Assembly (NCBI GenBank): GCA_947456345.1
Contig: CANGQU010000035.1
Location: 1 to 6,968, forward strand
Direction: 5' to 3'
Source of the DNA: Alphaproteobacteria bacterium
GTDB lineage: Bacteria; Pseudomonadota; Alphaproteobacteria; SHNJ01
DNA length: 6,968 nt
Below the pieces are notes generated by a model, which was given only the letters and a program-made list of their open reading frames with translations, did no database searches and had not been told where the DNA came from. Shown piece by piece: positions 1 through 5,132 of this stretch (within the stretch, counting starts at the first letter, position 1; every line of letters starts with the position of its first letter). The translations under genes and the position numbers were made by a program.

Positions 1-2
1 CG

Positions 3-737
3 GGCTTATTTAAGGATGCAATCCAACATGACACAAATGCCGACGACAAAGGCGGACCGGACGCGGCCAAGCGCATCGCAGCTTGCGCCCAAAAATACCG
101 GGTGGCGTTGATCCAAGACAACAAGGATATGCTGCGGTATCTCGAAACTGCCAAGCCTAGGGTGCGCGCGGCCATTGATAATGCTTTGTTCAGTGAAAAA
201 TCTCAGCTGGTTGGCGATAATGTTGACCCCAGCATGGACAAAGATAAGCTGAAGGTAATTGTCGATACCGACAATGCGTTTGCAAATATTTACACGGCGG
301 TATTGAATTTTGTTGATCGGTCGGGTGCACAAGATCAGGACAACGTTGGCCTAACCAAAGCCTTTGGTGGGTATGCTCACATCAGTGATGCTGAGTTAAA
401 ATTGTTTTTCGCTGCATCTGCGGCAGACCGAAAGGAAAAGTTTGATCAGGATGCACATAGATGGCTCGAAAAGCAAATAGACCCTGATAAGACAGCAAAA
501 TTTCGTGCGGTAATGAATGCTTTGCAAGGTCGTCATGATAAACTCCCTGGCAGTGGTACAAATGCGATTGCGGTGACGCAAGAACCCCCAGCGATAGCCC
601 CAGCTGCTCCCTCTACGCCAGCGAAAATCGATAATGGCGATGGTGGTAATGCAAAAGGTGCACCCAAACCGACTATTAGGCTGGTAACACGGCCCGATGG
701 CACTATGGGGCTCCCCCATAGGGAAAGAGCACAGTAG
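3..737 (+). CDS. Unrecognised protein, 5'-truncated by the window edge
   Basis: The frame is open from base 3 to a TAG at 735-737 with no stop before it, so the gene very probably begins outside the window. The GTG at 102 is only an internal in-frame valine codon and has no convincing Shine-Dalgarno sequence. About 244 residues are visible. The first three quarters are charged and probably helical, with stretches such as AAKRIAACAQKYR, DNKDMLRYLETAKPRVRAA and EKFDQDAHRWLEKQIDPDKT. After this comes a Pro/Ala-rich linker (TQEPPAIAPAAPSTPAK) and a short basic tail ending LPHRERAQ. I see no membrane segment or catalytic motif in the visible part, and I do not recognise the family. The middle is poorer in G+C than the tad genes: 25 of 60 bases at 241-300 and 26 of 60 at 361-420, against 32 of 60 at 5101-5160. 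It is convergent with the pseudopilin operon and shows no sign of being a Tad component. Confidence 0.7.
   Translation, partial: GLFKDAIQHDTNADDKGGPDAAKRIAACAQKYRVALIQDNKDMLRYLETAKPRVRAAIDNALFSEKSQLVGDNVDPSMDKDKLKVIVDTDNAFANIYTAVLNFVDRSGAQDQDNVGLTKAFGGYAHISDAELKLFFAASAADRKEKFDQDAHRWLEKQIDPDKTAKFRAVMNALQGRHDKLPGSGTNAIAVTQEPPAIAPAAPSTPAKIDNGDGGNAKGAPKPTIRLVTRPDGTMGLPHRERAQ
703..721 (+). other. Perfect hairpin inside the 3' end of the left-edge gene
   Basis: CTATGGGG (703-710) and CCCCATAG (714-721) form an uninterrupted 8-bp stem with a 3-base CTC loop. It ends 13 bases before the stop codon at 735. No T-run follows directly, so it is not a textbook intrinsic terminator. It may affect 3' mRNA stability, or it may be a chance palindrome in the codons for TMGLPHR. 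Confidence 0.35.
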
Positions 738-788
738 GTTGCTAGATAGTATGGTCACGATTTAAACCAGATTTTGCCTTTTCCTGTT

Positions 789-867
789 GTCATTCCCGCG
801 CAAGCGGGAATCCAGGGCCAAGCAAAGTGGCATTAGCTCCTGGATCCCCGGTCAAGCCGGGGATGAC
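789..867. repeat. Paired-hairpin palindromic repeat, copy 1
   Basis: Two related palindromes face each other. The left one has ATTCCCGC (792-799) pairing with GCGGGAAT (804-811) across a GCAA tetraloop. The right one has ATCCCCGG (844-851) pairing with CCGGGGAT (857-864) across TCAAG. Each is preceded or followed by GTC/GAC on the outside, and by TCCAGG or CCTGGA on the inside, so the whole 79-bp unit is also an imperfect inverted repeat. It lies between the convergent ends of the left-edge gene (stop 737) and the second pseudopilin gene (stop 914), about 50 bases from each stop. A second member is at 2951-3111. It is REP/BIME-like and could terminate transcription from both sides. The rest of the 738-913 gap shows nothing else I can name. 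Confidence 0.75.
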
Positions 868-913
868 ACTGGATTCATCTAAACTGATTTATCGGATTTT
901 TTGACGACACCAC

Positions 914-1474
914 CTAAGGCGCCAAAGCAATGTTGTTCGCCGTGCGTGGCCGGAATAACGAGCGGTCATAAAGCCGATGCGCCACCAAATCGCTGCTGGC
1001 GAACATGGGCTCGAAGGCATAAAAAATTTCGGCGATAATCACACTCTCATTATTGGCCAGGGTAAAACCCGCTGGCAACACGGCCGTGCCGCCCTGCACG
1101 CCTACGCGCGATGGCGCGGCCAAAGTGCCCGCGCCATTACGCTGCCACACCACGGTCGGGTTTTGATTCGCAGGCCGCGTCACCGAACTGATGATCACCC
1201 GGCTGCTGCCGCCATTGCCGTAATAGGGCGATAAAATCGTCTGCACACCGAAAAACACGTCTTGGATTTGCGCCTCGGTCAAATTGTTGGAGCGCGAGAC
1301 AATATCGGATACGGTCACCGAAGCGCGGCTCAGTTTCTCGTTCAAATTGATGTAGCGCGCCAATTCAAACCCGCCGATCATTAGCGCCAGAAATACGGGC
1401 AGGATGATCGCCACCTCGATTATCATCACGCCGCGCTGTCTATTTTTGTTGGCAAACAAATTCATGGCGACCAT
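914..1474 (-). CDS. TadE/TadF-like pseudopilin of the Tad pilus (second gene of pair)
   Basis: This 186-residue protein has the TadE-family layout. A short basic N-terminus (NKNRQRG) precedes a hydrophobic helix, MIIEVAIILPVFLALMIGG, at about residues 17-35, followed by FELARY. The glycine at 15 with glutamate at position +5 (Gly15/Val-Met-Ile-Ile-Glu20) matches a type IV prepilin-peptidase site, so it is probably processed as a minor pseudopilin and stays anchored in the inner membrane with its C-terminal domain in the periplasm. The segment VIISSVTRP...PTVVWQR (about 93-112) is typical of TadE/TadG-like proteins. I chose the start at 1474 because its ATG overlaps the stop of the preceding gene as TGATG, which suggests translational coupling. 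A second ATG at 1465, also in frame, would remove three residues. The frame stays open further upstream to 1636, but only inside the previous gene and with unrelated, arginine-rich residues. By operon position it corresponds to tadF, but TadE and TadF are too alike to name it firmly. Confidence 0.85.
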   Translation of the reverse strand: MVAMNLFANKNRQRGVMIIEVAIILPVFLALMIGGFELARYINLNEKLSRASVTVSDIVSRSNNLTEAQIQDVFFGVQTILSPYYGNGGSSRVIISSVTRPANQNPTVVWQRNGAGTLAAPSRVGVQGGTAVLPAGFTLANNESVIIAEIFYAFEPMFASSDLVAHRLYDRSLFRPRTANNIALAP

Positions 1475-2025
1475 CAAAACGGTTCGTTGCGCAAGGCGAT
1501 GCCGGAATTGAACGTGACGTGATCGCCGATGATCGGCCGCAGCACGCCGGTCATAAATCGCCATTGATAACTGACGCGGTAAACCACGATATCGTCGCCA
1601 TCGCCCAGGCCGGGTGTGCCGGAATCGGGTGTCCAACGGCCGTTATTGTTGCGGTCGATAAACGGTTCGCCCGCGTCATAAGTGCCGTTGTTGTTCGTGT
1701 CGGTAAAGCTTTCATCGCCGATTTCGGCGAACGTGCCATAGGTGCGGGTATCCAGCGCGATATCGTTCGGATCAATCAAGCCAAAGGAATTGCTGGCCAT
1801 GATTTGCTGAATCCGCGCCTCGCGCCCGATGCCGCCATTGCCACCGGTGACGCCGAAACGCGATGCCTGGCGCAAGCCGCCTTCTAAAAACGTGCTCACC
1901 GCAAGGGCGGTCGAAATTTCCATCATGCCGATGACGAAAATGAACATCACAGGCGCAATCAGCGCGAATTCAATCGCTACCGAGCCTTTTTGCCGCCGCC
2001 GTGCAAGGGTCTGGCTTTTCACCAT
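1474..2025 (-). CDS. tadE: TadE-like pseudopilin of the Tad pilus (first gene of pair)
   Basis: This 183-residue protein has a basic N-terminus (RRRQKG) followed by SVAIEFALIAPVMFIFVIGMM, the classic TadE signature. Cleavage after Gly14 would put Ser15 at +1 and Glu19 at +5, as prepilin peptidases require. TadE-family proteins are minor pseudopilins needed for Flp pilus assembly. The helix (about 15-37) leads into a periplasmic domain. Residues 107-131 contain two Asp/Asn-rich loops, DTNNNGTYD and DRNNNGRW, resembling calcium-binding DxNxNGxxD loops. A Gly/Asp-rich stretch (GLGDGDDIVVYRVSY) follows. It is the first gene of a two-gene minus-strand operon, and its TGA overlaps the next ATG. No Shine-Dalgarno sequence is visible before the ATG at 2025, and a perfect TATAAT sits 6 bases upstream, so translation may be leaderless. 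The symbol rests on family and locus context; tadF is the alternative. Confidence 0.88.
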   Translation of the reverse strand: MVKSQTLARRRQKGSVAIEFALIAPVMFIFVIGMMEISTALAVSTFLEGGLRQASRFGVTGGNGGIGREARIQQIMASNSFGLIDPNDIALDTRTYGTFAEIGDESFTDTNNNGTYDAGEPFIDRNNNGRWTPDSGTPGLGDGDDIVVYRVSYQWRFMTGVLRPIIGDHVTFNSGIALRNEPF

Positions 2026-2031
2026 AAATCC

Positions 2032-2037
2032 ATTATA
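2032..2037 (-). promoter_or_regulatory. Predicted -10 box of the pseudopilin operon (leaderless start)
   Basis: The minus strand reads TATAAT here, with exactly six bases (2031-2026) before the ATG at 2025, so a normal initiation distance puts +1 on the A of the start codon. No good TTGACA is found 16-18 bases upstream. The CtrA-type box at 2050-2064 occupies the -35 region instead, as expected for an activator-dependent promoter. Confidence 0.5.
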
Positions 2038-2049
2038 CTGTGGGCAGTA

Positions 2050-2064
2050 TTAACGTCCTGTTAA
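2050..2064. promoter_or_regulatory. CtrA-type binding box TTAA-N7-TTAA
   Basis: TTAA (2050-2053), seven bases (CGTCCTG) and TTAA (2061-2064) match the full CtrA consensus known from Caulobacter and other Alphaproteobacteria, where CtrA controls pilus and flagellar genes. It begins 12 bases upstream of the TATAAT at 2032-2037 on the minus strand, so it covers the -35 region of the pseudopilin operon. The core is symmetric and also lies 67 bases before the tadD start on the plus strand, so it could influence both directions. No strong tadD -10 is visible; the best AT-rich candidate is TAAATT at 2081-2086. Confidence 0.55.
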
Positions 2065-2118
2065 TCGTTGCAATTGTCGCTAAATTTTCCAATTTATTCA
2101 CCTTAATTCATTCATCTT

Positions 2119-2123
2119 AGGAG
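2119..2123 (+). promoter_or_regulatory. Shine-Dalgarno site that sets the tadD start
   Basis: AGGAG ends eight bases before the ATG at 2132, which is ideal spacing. It rules out the in-frame GTG at 2123, which overlaps the AGGAG itself and has no site of its own. Confidence 0.75.
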
Positions 2124-2131
2124 TGCGCGCA

Positions 2132-2914
2132 ATGCGTCGGTACGGCCTAATTTTAGTTGCTTGTTTGGCGCTTGCCGCCTGCGCCGGGGGCGAGGAAGAC
2201 GCTGCGATCAAAAACTGGGACGCCTCGTCGTTTTTGCGCCTGGCGGATCGGGCGGCGGCGCAGGGCGATGGGTTCATGGCGCTGCAAATGTACGAAAAGG
2301 CCCTGGCCGAAGATCCCAATTCATTACCGGCGCAATTGGGCTATGCCAAAAGCTTGCAAAATTTTGGCGAGCGCCCGGCAGCGATTGCCGCCTTCACCGC
2401 ACTTTTAGCCAAACGCCCTAATGATATGGAATTGCAAACGGCGCTGGGCGTATTATGGCTGGGCGAGGGGGATGGCAAACAAGCGGAAAAGTATATTGCT
2501 CAGGCACTCGACCGCCAGCCTTCGCCCCGCCTATTCAATCTTTTGGCGCTCGCACATGAATTACAGGATCAGCCCACCGGCGCTATGGCCGCATATCACA
2601 GCGGCTTGCTATTGGGCAACGATCCTAATTTACAAAGTAATCTTGGATTATCGCTGGTCTTGCGCAATCAAGCGCGGCAAGGTTTGCGCTATTTGCAGGC
2701 CGCCGCAGGCGATCCCAAGGCGCTGCCCCGGCATCGGCAGAATCTAGCGTTTGGCTATATTGCCCTACAGCAGCCGGAAAAAGCGGAGCAGATCTTGCGC
2801 CCGGAAATGGGTGATCAGGCGGCTGTTGCCTTATTAGACAGCTACCGGGAAATTCTGGCCAAACCGACGCGTTTGCAGCGTATTCGCGCGCTTTTATCCG
2901 CCCGTCCGAGTTAA
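2132..2914 (+). CDS. tadD: TadD-like TPR lipoprotein of the Tad pilus
   Basis: This 260-residue protein starts with a lipoprotein signal peptide. Basic MRRY is followed by hydrophobic GLILVACLALAAC with a lipobox LAAC, making Cys17 the probable lipidated residue. Residue +2 is alanine, compatible with outer-membrane sorting. The mature part is built of tetratricopeptide repeats. The clearest is at about 31-64 (FLRLADRAAAQGDGFMALQMYEKALAEDP in outline), followed by units near 65-98, 99-130, 131-165 and 166-197 and a last one near 203-225. Lipoproteins of this design in tad loci are called TadD and are thought to act as pilotins that help the RcpA/CpaC secretin assemble. That role is known for the family and inferred here. 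The gene is on the opposite strand to the tadA-B-C and pseudopilin genes: convergent with tadC (242-bp gap) and divergent from tadE (106-bp gap). Stop is TAA at 2912-2914. Confidence 0.88.
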   Translation: MRRYGLILVACLALAACAGGEEDAAIKNWDASSFLRLADRAAAQGDGFMALQMYEKALAEDPNSLPAQLGYAKSLQNFGERPAAIAAFTALLAKRPNDMELQTALGVLWLGEGDGKQAEKYIAQALDRQPSPRLFNLLALAHELQDQPTGAMAAYHSGLLLGNDPNLQSNLGLSLVLRNQARQGLRYLQAAAGDPKALPRHRQNLAFGYIALQQPEKAEQILRPEMGDQAAVALLDSYREILAKPTRLQRIRALLSARPS

Positions 2915-2991
2915 TTATATAATGGGTTAATTTAATAATTCTCTTTTCGTGTCATTCCCGCGTAGGCGGGAATCCATTTATAGTTCTTCCC

Positions 2992-3052
2992 ATTAAGAAT
3001 GCCTTAGCGGTTTAATATCTCCTCCCCCTAAAGAGGAGGGAGAATTCTTAAT
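2992..3052. repeat. Nested inverted repeats in the centre of repeat copy 2
   Basis: ATTAAGAAT (2992-3000) is the exact complement of ATTCTTAAT (3044-3052). Between them lies a second hairpin, CTCCTC (3019-3024) with GAGGAG (3033-3038) around an eight-base C- and A-rich loop. Together with the outer arms this gives three levels of symmetry about one centre. Confidence 0.5.
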
Positions 3053-3075
3053 CGGAAAGGTAATAATACAAATGG

Positions 3076-3108
3076 ATCCCCGACAAATGCTACCGCATTT
3101 TCGGGGAT
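3076..3108 (-). terminator. Strong hairpin downstream of tadC, possible terminator
   Basis: ATCCCCGA (3076-3083) pairs with TCGGGGAT (3101-3108), and AAATGC (3085-3090) pairs with GCATTT (3095-3100). This gives 14 base pairs interrupted only by an unpaired C at 3084, with a four-base loop TACC. On the minus strand it starts 48 bases past the tadC stop and is followed by a moderately T-rich stretch (CCATTTGTATTATT) rather than a clean T-run. It is the right arm of repeat copy 2, so termination would be a secondary use of a repeat. Confidence 0.4.
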
Positions 3109-3156
3109 GACAATTTACAAAAATTGGGAATTATAAATCGAGTAAACTTTAAACGA

Positions 3157-4125
3157 CTATATATTCCTCAGCGCATCCAAGGTGCGCAACACCGCCGGCC
3201 CAAGAATAATGATAAATAGCGGCGGCAGAATAAAAATAATCATTGGCAAAGTCATGATGGCGGGCAGGCGCGCGGCTTTTTCCTCGGCCCGCATCAATCG
3301 CTCGTTACGGAATTCGGTTGATAGCACCCGCAGCGACTGGGCCAACGGTGTGCCGTATTTTTCGGTTTGTTGTAACGTGCCGACCAATGCCCGCACCCCG
3401 GGCAAATCAACGCGCTGCGCCAAATTATCTAATGCCATCGAACGTTCGGGTAAAAAGCCCAGTTCGATTGCGGTCAATCCCAATTCTTCGGATAATTCGG
3501 GATAGGCCGGGCCCAATTCCCGCGCGACGCGGGTCAGTGCGGCATCCATGCTCAATCCCGCCTCGGCGCAGATGACCAATAAATCCAAGGCGTCGGGAAA
3601 ACCGTCGCGGAGCAAGGCGGCACGGCGGTCGATAACGTTGCGTACCAAAAGATCGGGCAAATAACTGCCCGCCAACACCATGCCCAGCGCGTAAAATGCT
3701 TTTTTGGTGGCTGTCATATCGGCCTTGCCGAACACATAGAACATCAGCACGGCGGCGATGCCGCAGATCGCGGGCATGCACAGCTTGACAAAGAAATAGA
3801 TCACAACCGCATCGCGGCTGCGCCAGCCGGCGCGCAGCATTTTCATTTGAATCTTGTCCGCCTGCTGCGAGCGCAGCAATTGCAACCTTTGTACGACATG
3901 ACGCATCAATCCGACCGAGCTTGGCGTGCGTTTGTCCTTGCGCCGCGTGCGGCTTTGCAAACCGGCTTGCAATGCTTTGCGCCGATCTTCCAGCGATTTG
4001 ATGCGTCCGCTCATCGTATCGCGGTTGGCCAGTACGCGCCCCAGGCGCAAGAACACCACCATCGCCACTGCGGCGCTGAGCATCGCTAGTATGTCCGGGG
4101 TGAGTTTTTGCAGCAATTCGGTCAT
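3157..4125 (-). CDS. tadC: TadC-like inner-membrane platform protein (T2SSF domain)
   Basis: This 322-residue member of the GspF/T2SSF superfamily has a membrane segment near residues 11-27, a basic cytoplasmic stretch (RTRRKDKR, about 59-66), membrane segments at about 107-131 and 143-157, and a cytoplasmic T2SSF domain starting at FPDALDLLVICAEAGLSMDAAL (in outline, 176-197). The domain includes QQTEKYGTPLAQSLRVLS (252-269) and a very hydrophobic C-terminal segment (about 290-313). The KYGTP core with a following LRVLS and EFRNERL is typical of TadC. With TadB it forms the inner-membrane platform that couples TadA ATP hydrolysis to Flp pilin polymerisation. It lies 11 bases after tadB with its own good Shine-Dalgarno sequence and is the last gene of the tadA-B-C run, since tadD beyond it faces the other way. 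Length is normal for the family. The stop is TAG. Confidence 0.93.
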   Translation of the reverse strand: MTELLQKLTPDILAMLSAAVAMVVFLRLGRVLANRDTMSGRIKSLEDRRKALQAGLQSRTRRKDKRTPSSVGLMRHVVQRLQLLRSQQADKIQMKMLRAGWRSRDAVVIYFFVKLCMPAICGIAAVLMFYVFGKADMTATKKAFYALGMVLAGSYLPDLLVRNVIDRRAALLRDGFPDALDLLVICAEAGLSMDAALTRVARELGPAYPELSEELGLTAIELGFLPERSMALDNLAQRVDLPGVRALVGTLQQTEKYGTPLAQSLRVLSTEFRNERLMRAEEKAARLPAIMTLPMIIFILPPLFIIILGPAVLRTLDALRNI

Positions 4126-4132
4126 CGACTGG

Positions 4133-4138
4133 CTTCCT
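4133..4138 (-). promoter_or_regulatory. tadC Shine-Dalgarno overlapping the tadB stop
   Basis: The minus strand reads AGGAAG here, seven bases before the tadC ATG at 4125. Its first two bases are the AG of the tadB TAG stop (4139-4137). A ribosome ending tadB therefore stands on the tadC initiation site, suggesting coupled translation of the two platform subunits. Confidence 0.7.
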
Positions 4139-5132
4139 ATATTTTGAACGACGCCATTTTACGCATAATGAAAGTACCCAGGAAAATCATCCCCAAGGCC
4201 ACAGCCAACAATAATTGTCCGCGTGGGTCGTTGATCAGCGCCATCACATATTTGGGATTCATCATCAATAGGATGCCGAACATCAAAAATGGCAAGGAGC
4301 CGATGATCATCGAGCTGGCGCGCGCTTCGGATGACATTGCTTTGATCTTTAGTTGCATAAAACGGCGCTTGCGCAGGATCGAACTCAGGTTTTCCAGAGT
4401 CTCGGCCAGATTGCCGCCGGTCTCGCGCTGGATCGATAGCGCAATGACGAAAAACTTGACCTCGGGCAGGTCTAGCCGCTCGCTTGCTTCCCATAACGCT
4501 TTTTCAATCGGCTGGCCTAATTTCATCGCATCGTTGACAATAGCGAATTCATCCCGCAACGGTGCTGGCATTTCGGTGGCGATGGATTTGATCGACTCGC
4601 CGATGGGCAAGCCCGAACGCACGCCGCGCACGGTCAGATCGATGGCATCCGGGAATTGGCCTAAAAACTGTTTGCTGCGTTTATTAATCAGACGCTGCAC
4701 GAATTTATTCGGCAGCCACATGCCGATCGCCAGTCCCAAAAACAACGATACCAAAGGCGCTTGCTTGCCGAAAATGAAAATGGCCCCAGCGGCGATGATC
4801 GCCACCACCACGTTCCATAACACATATTGGCCAATGGTATAGCTTTTGCCGGTGCGGGCCAGGCGGGCGCGCAATTTGACCGGGTTGGGCAAAAAATGGC
4901 CGAAAGCGCGGTCGAAAATGCCGCGTTGGCGCATGCCGGTGATATCCACCATCGCGGCCGCGGCGCGCTTGTTTTTTTGGTCGTTCTTGCCGCCATGGAT
5001 ATGGCGCAGGCGTTTTTTTATCGCTTTGTCCTGGCCGAACGACGGATCAAAAAAACTATAACCGGCATAACACAAGCCGATCACGGCTAAGAAAACGACT
5101 AGCATGCCAAGCGAGGAGGAAAGCAGCGTCAT
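4137..5132 (-). CDS. tadB: TadB-like inner-membrane platform protein (T2SSF domain)
   Basis: This 331-residue protein has an N-terminal membrane segment (about 8-28, LGMLVVFLAVIGLCYAGYSF), a basic cytoplasmic linker (KKRLRHIHGGKNDQKNKR, 39-56), two membrane segments (about 104-121 and 126-141), the T2SSF domain and two C-terminal membrane segments (about 274-291 and 307-323). The domain opens with FPDAIDLTVRGVRSGLPIGES (in outline, 160-180) and includes the TadB hallmark ALSIQRETGGNLAETLENLS (231-250). It is the larger partner of TadC in the platform above the TadA motor. The start ATG overlaps the tadA stop in an ATGA arrangement, so the two are almost certainly translated together. Length and topology are normal for the family. 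A 244-codon open frame antisense to it (4108-4842) is a shadow. Confidence 0.94.
   Translation of the reverse strand: MTLLSSSLGMLVVFLAVIGLCYAGYSFFDPSFGQDKAIKKRLRHIHGGKNDQKNKRAAAAMVDITGMRQRGIFDRAFGHFLPNPVKLRARLARTGKSYTIGQYVLWNVVVAIIAAGAIFIFGKQAPLVSLFLGLAIGMWLPNKFVQRLINKRSKQFLGQFPDAIDLTVRGVRSGLPIGESIKSIATEMPAPLRDEFAIVNDAMKLGQPIEKALWEASERLDLPEVKFFVIALSIQRETGGNLAETLENLSSILRKRRFMQLKIKAMSSEARASSMIIGSLPFLMFGILLMMNPKYVMALINDPRGQLLLAVALGMIFLGTFIMRKMASFKI

Larger units (their letters stand above)
2951..3111. repeat. Paired-hairpin palindromic repeat, copy 2 (long form)
   Basis: The left arm has ATTCCCGC (2954-2961) and GCGGGAAT (2966-2973) around GTAG, preceded by GTC as in copy 1. The right arm runs from AATGGATCCCCGA (3071-3083) to TCGGGGATGAC (3101-3111). 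The inner flanks GGAATCCATTT and AAATGGATCC are complementary, so the 161-bp unit is an inverted repeat overall. It fills most of the 2915-3156 gap between the convergent tadD and tadC stops, with its ends 36 and 45 bases from them. Its right hairpin carries an extra stem absent from copy 1, and its centre holds further nested palindromes. No gene is visible in this gap. Confidence 0.75.

Noticed and set aside
396..758. A 120-codon minus-strand frame over the left-edge gene.
   Set aside because: The plus-strand frame is open over the whole visible length, while the minus-strand product is Cys-rich, without motifs, and runs through the hairpin region.
1475..1636. Longer N-terminus for the second pseudopilin, starting at 1636.
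   Set aside because: The extra 54 residues lie wholly within tadE in another frame and are Arg-rich and non-pilin-like. They would also bury the prepilin-peptidase site far from the N-terminus.
2123..2131. GTG start for tadD at 2123.
   Set aside because: It overlaps the AGGAG that serves the ATG at 2132, and the ATG gives a standard lipoprotein signal peptide.
2918..2923. A TATAAT on the plus strand just after the tadD stop.
   Set aside because: No gene follows in that direction and no -35 is in place. It lies in an AT-rich gap where such a hexamer is expected by chance.
789..3111. Possible CRISPR array from the repeated GCGGGAAT-type units.
   Set aside because: The units are few, inverted rather than direct, separated by genes, and have no regular spacers.
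4108..4842. A 244-codon open frame on the plus strand, antisense to tadB.
   Set aside because: It is a shadow of tadB, whose TadB signatures are unmistakable. The antisense product has no recognisable domain, and no ribosome site is evident.
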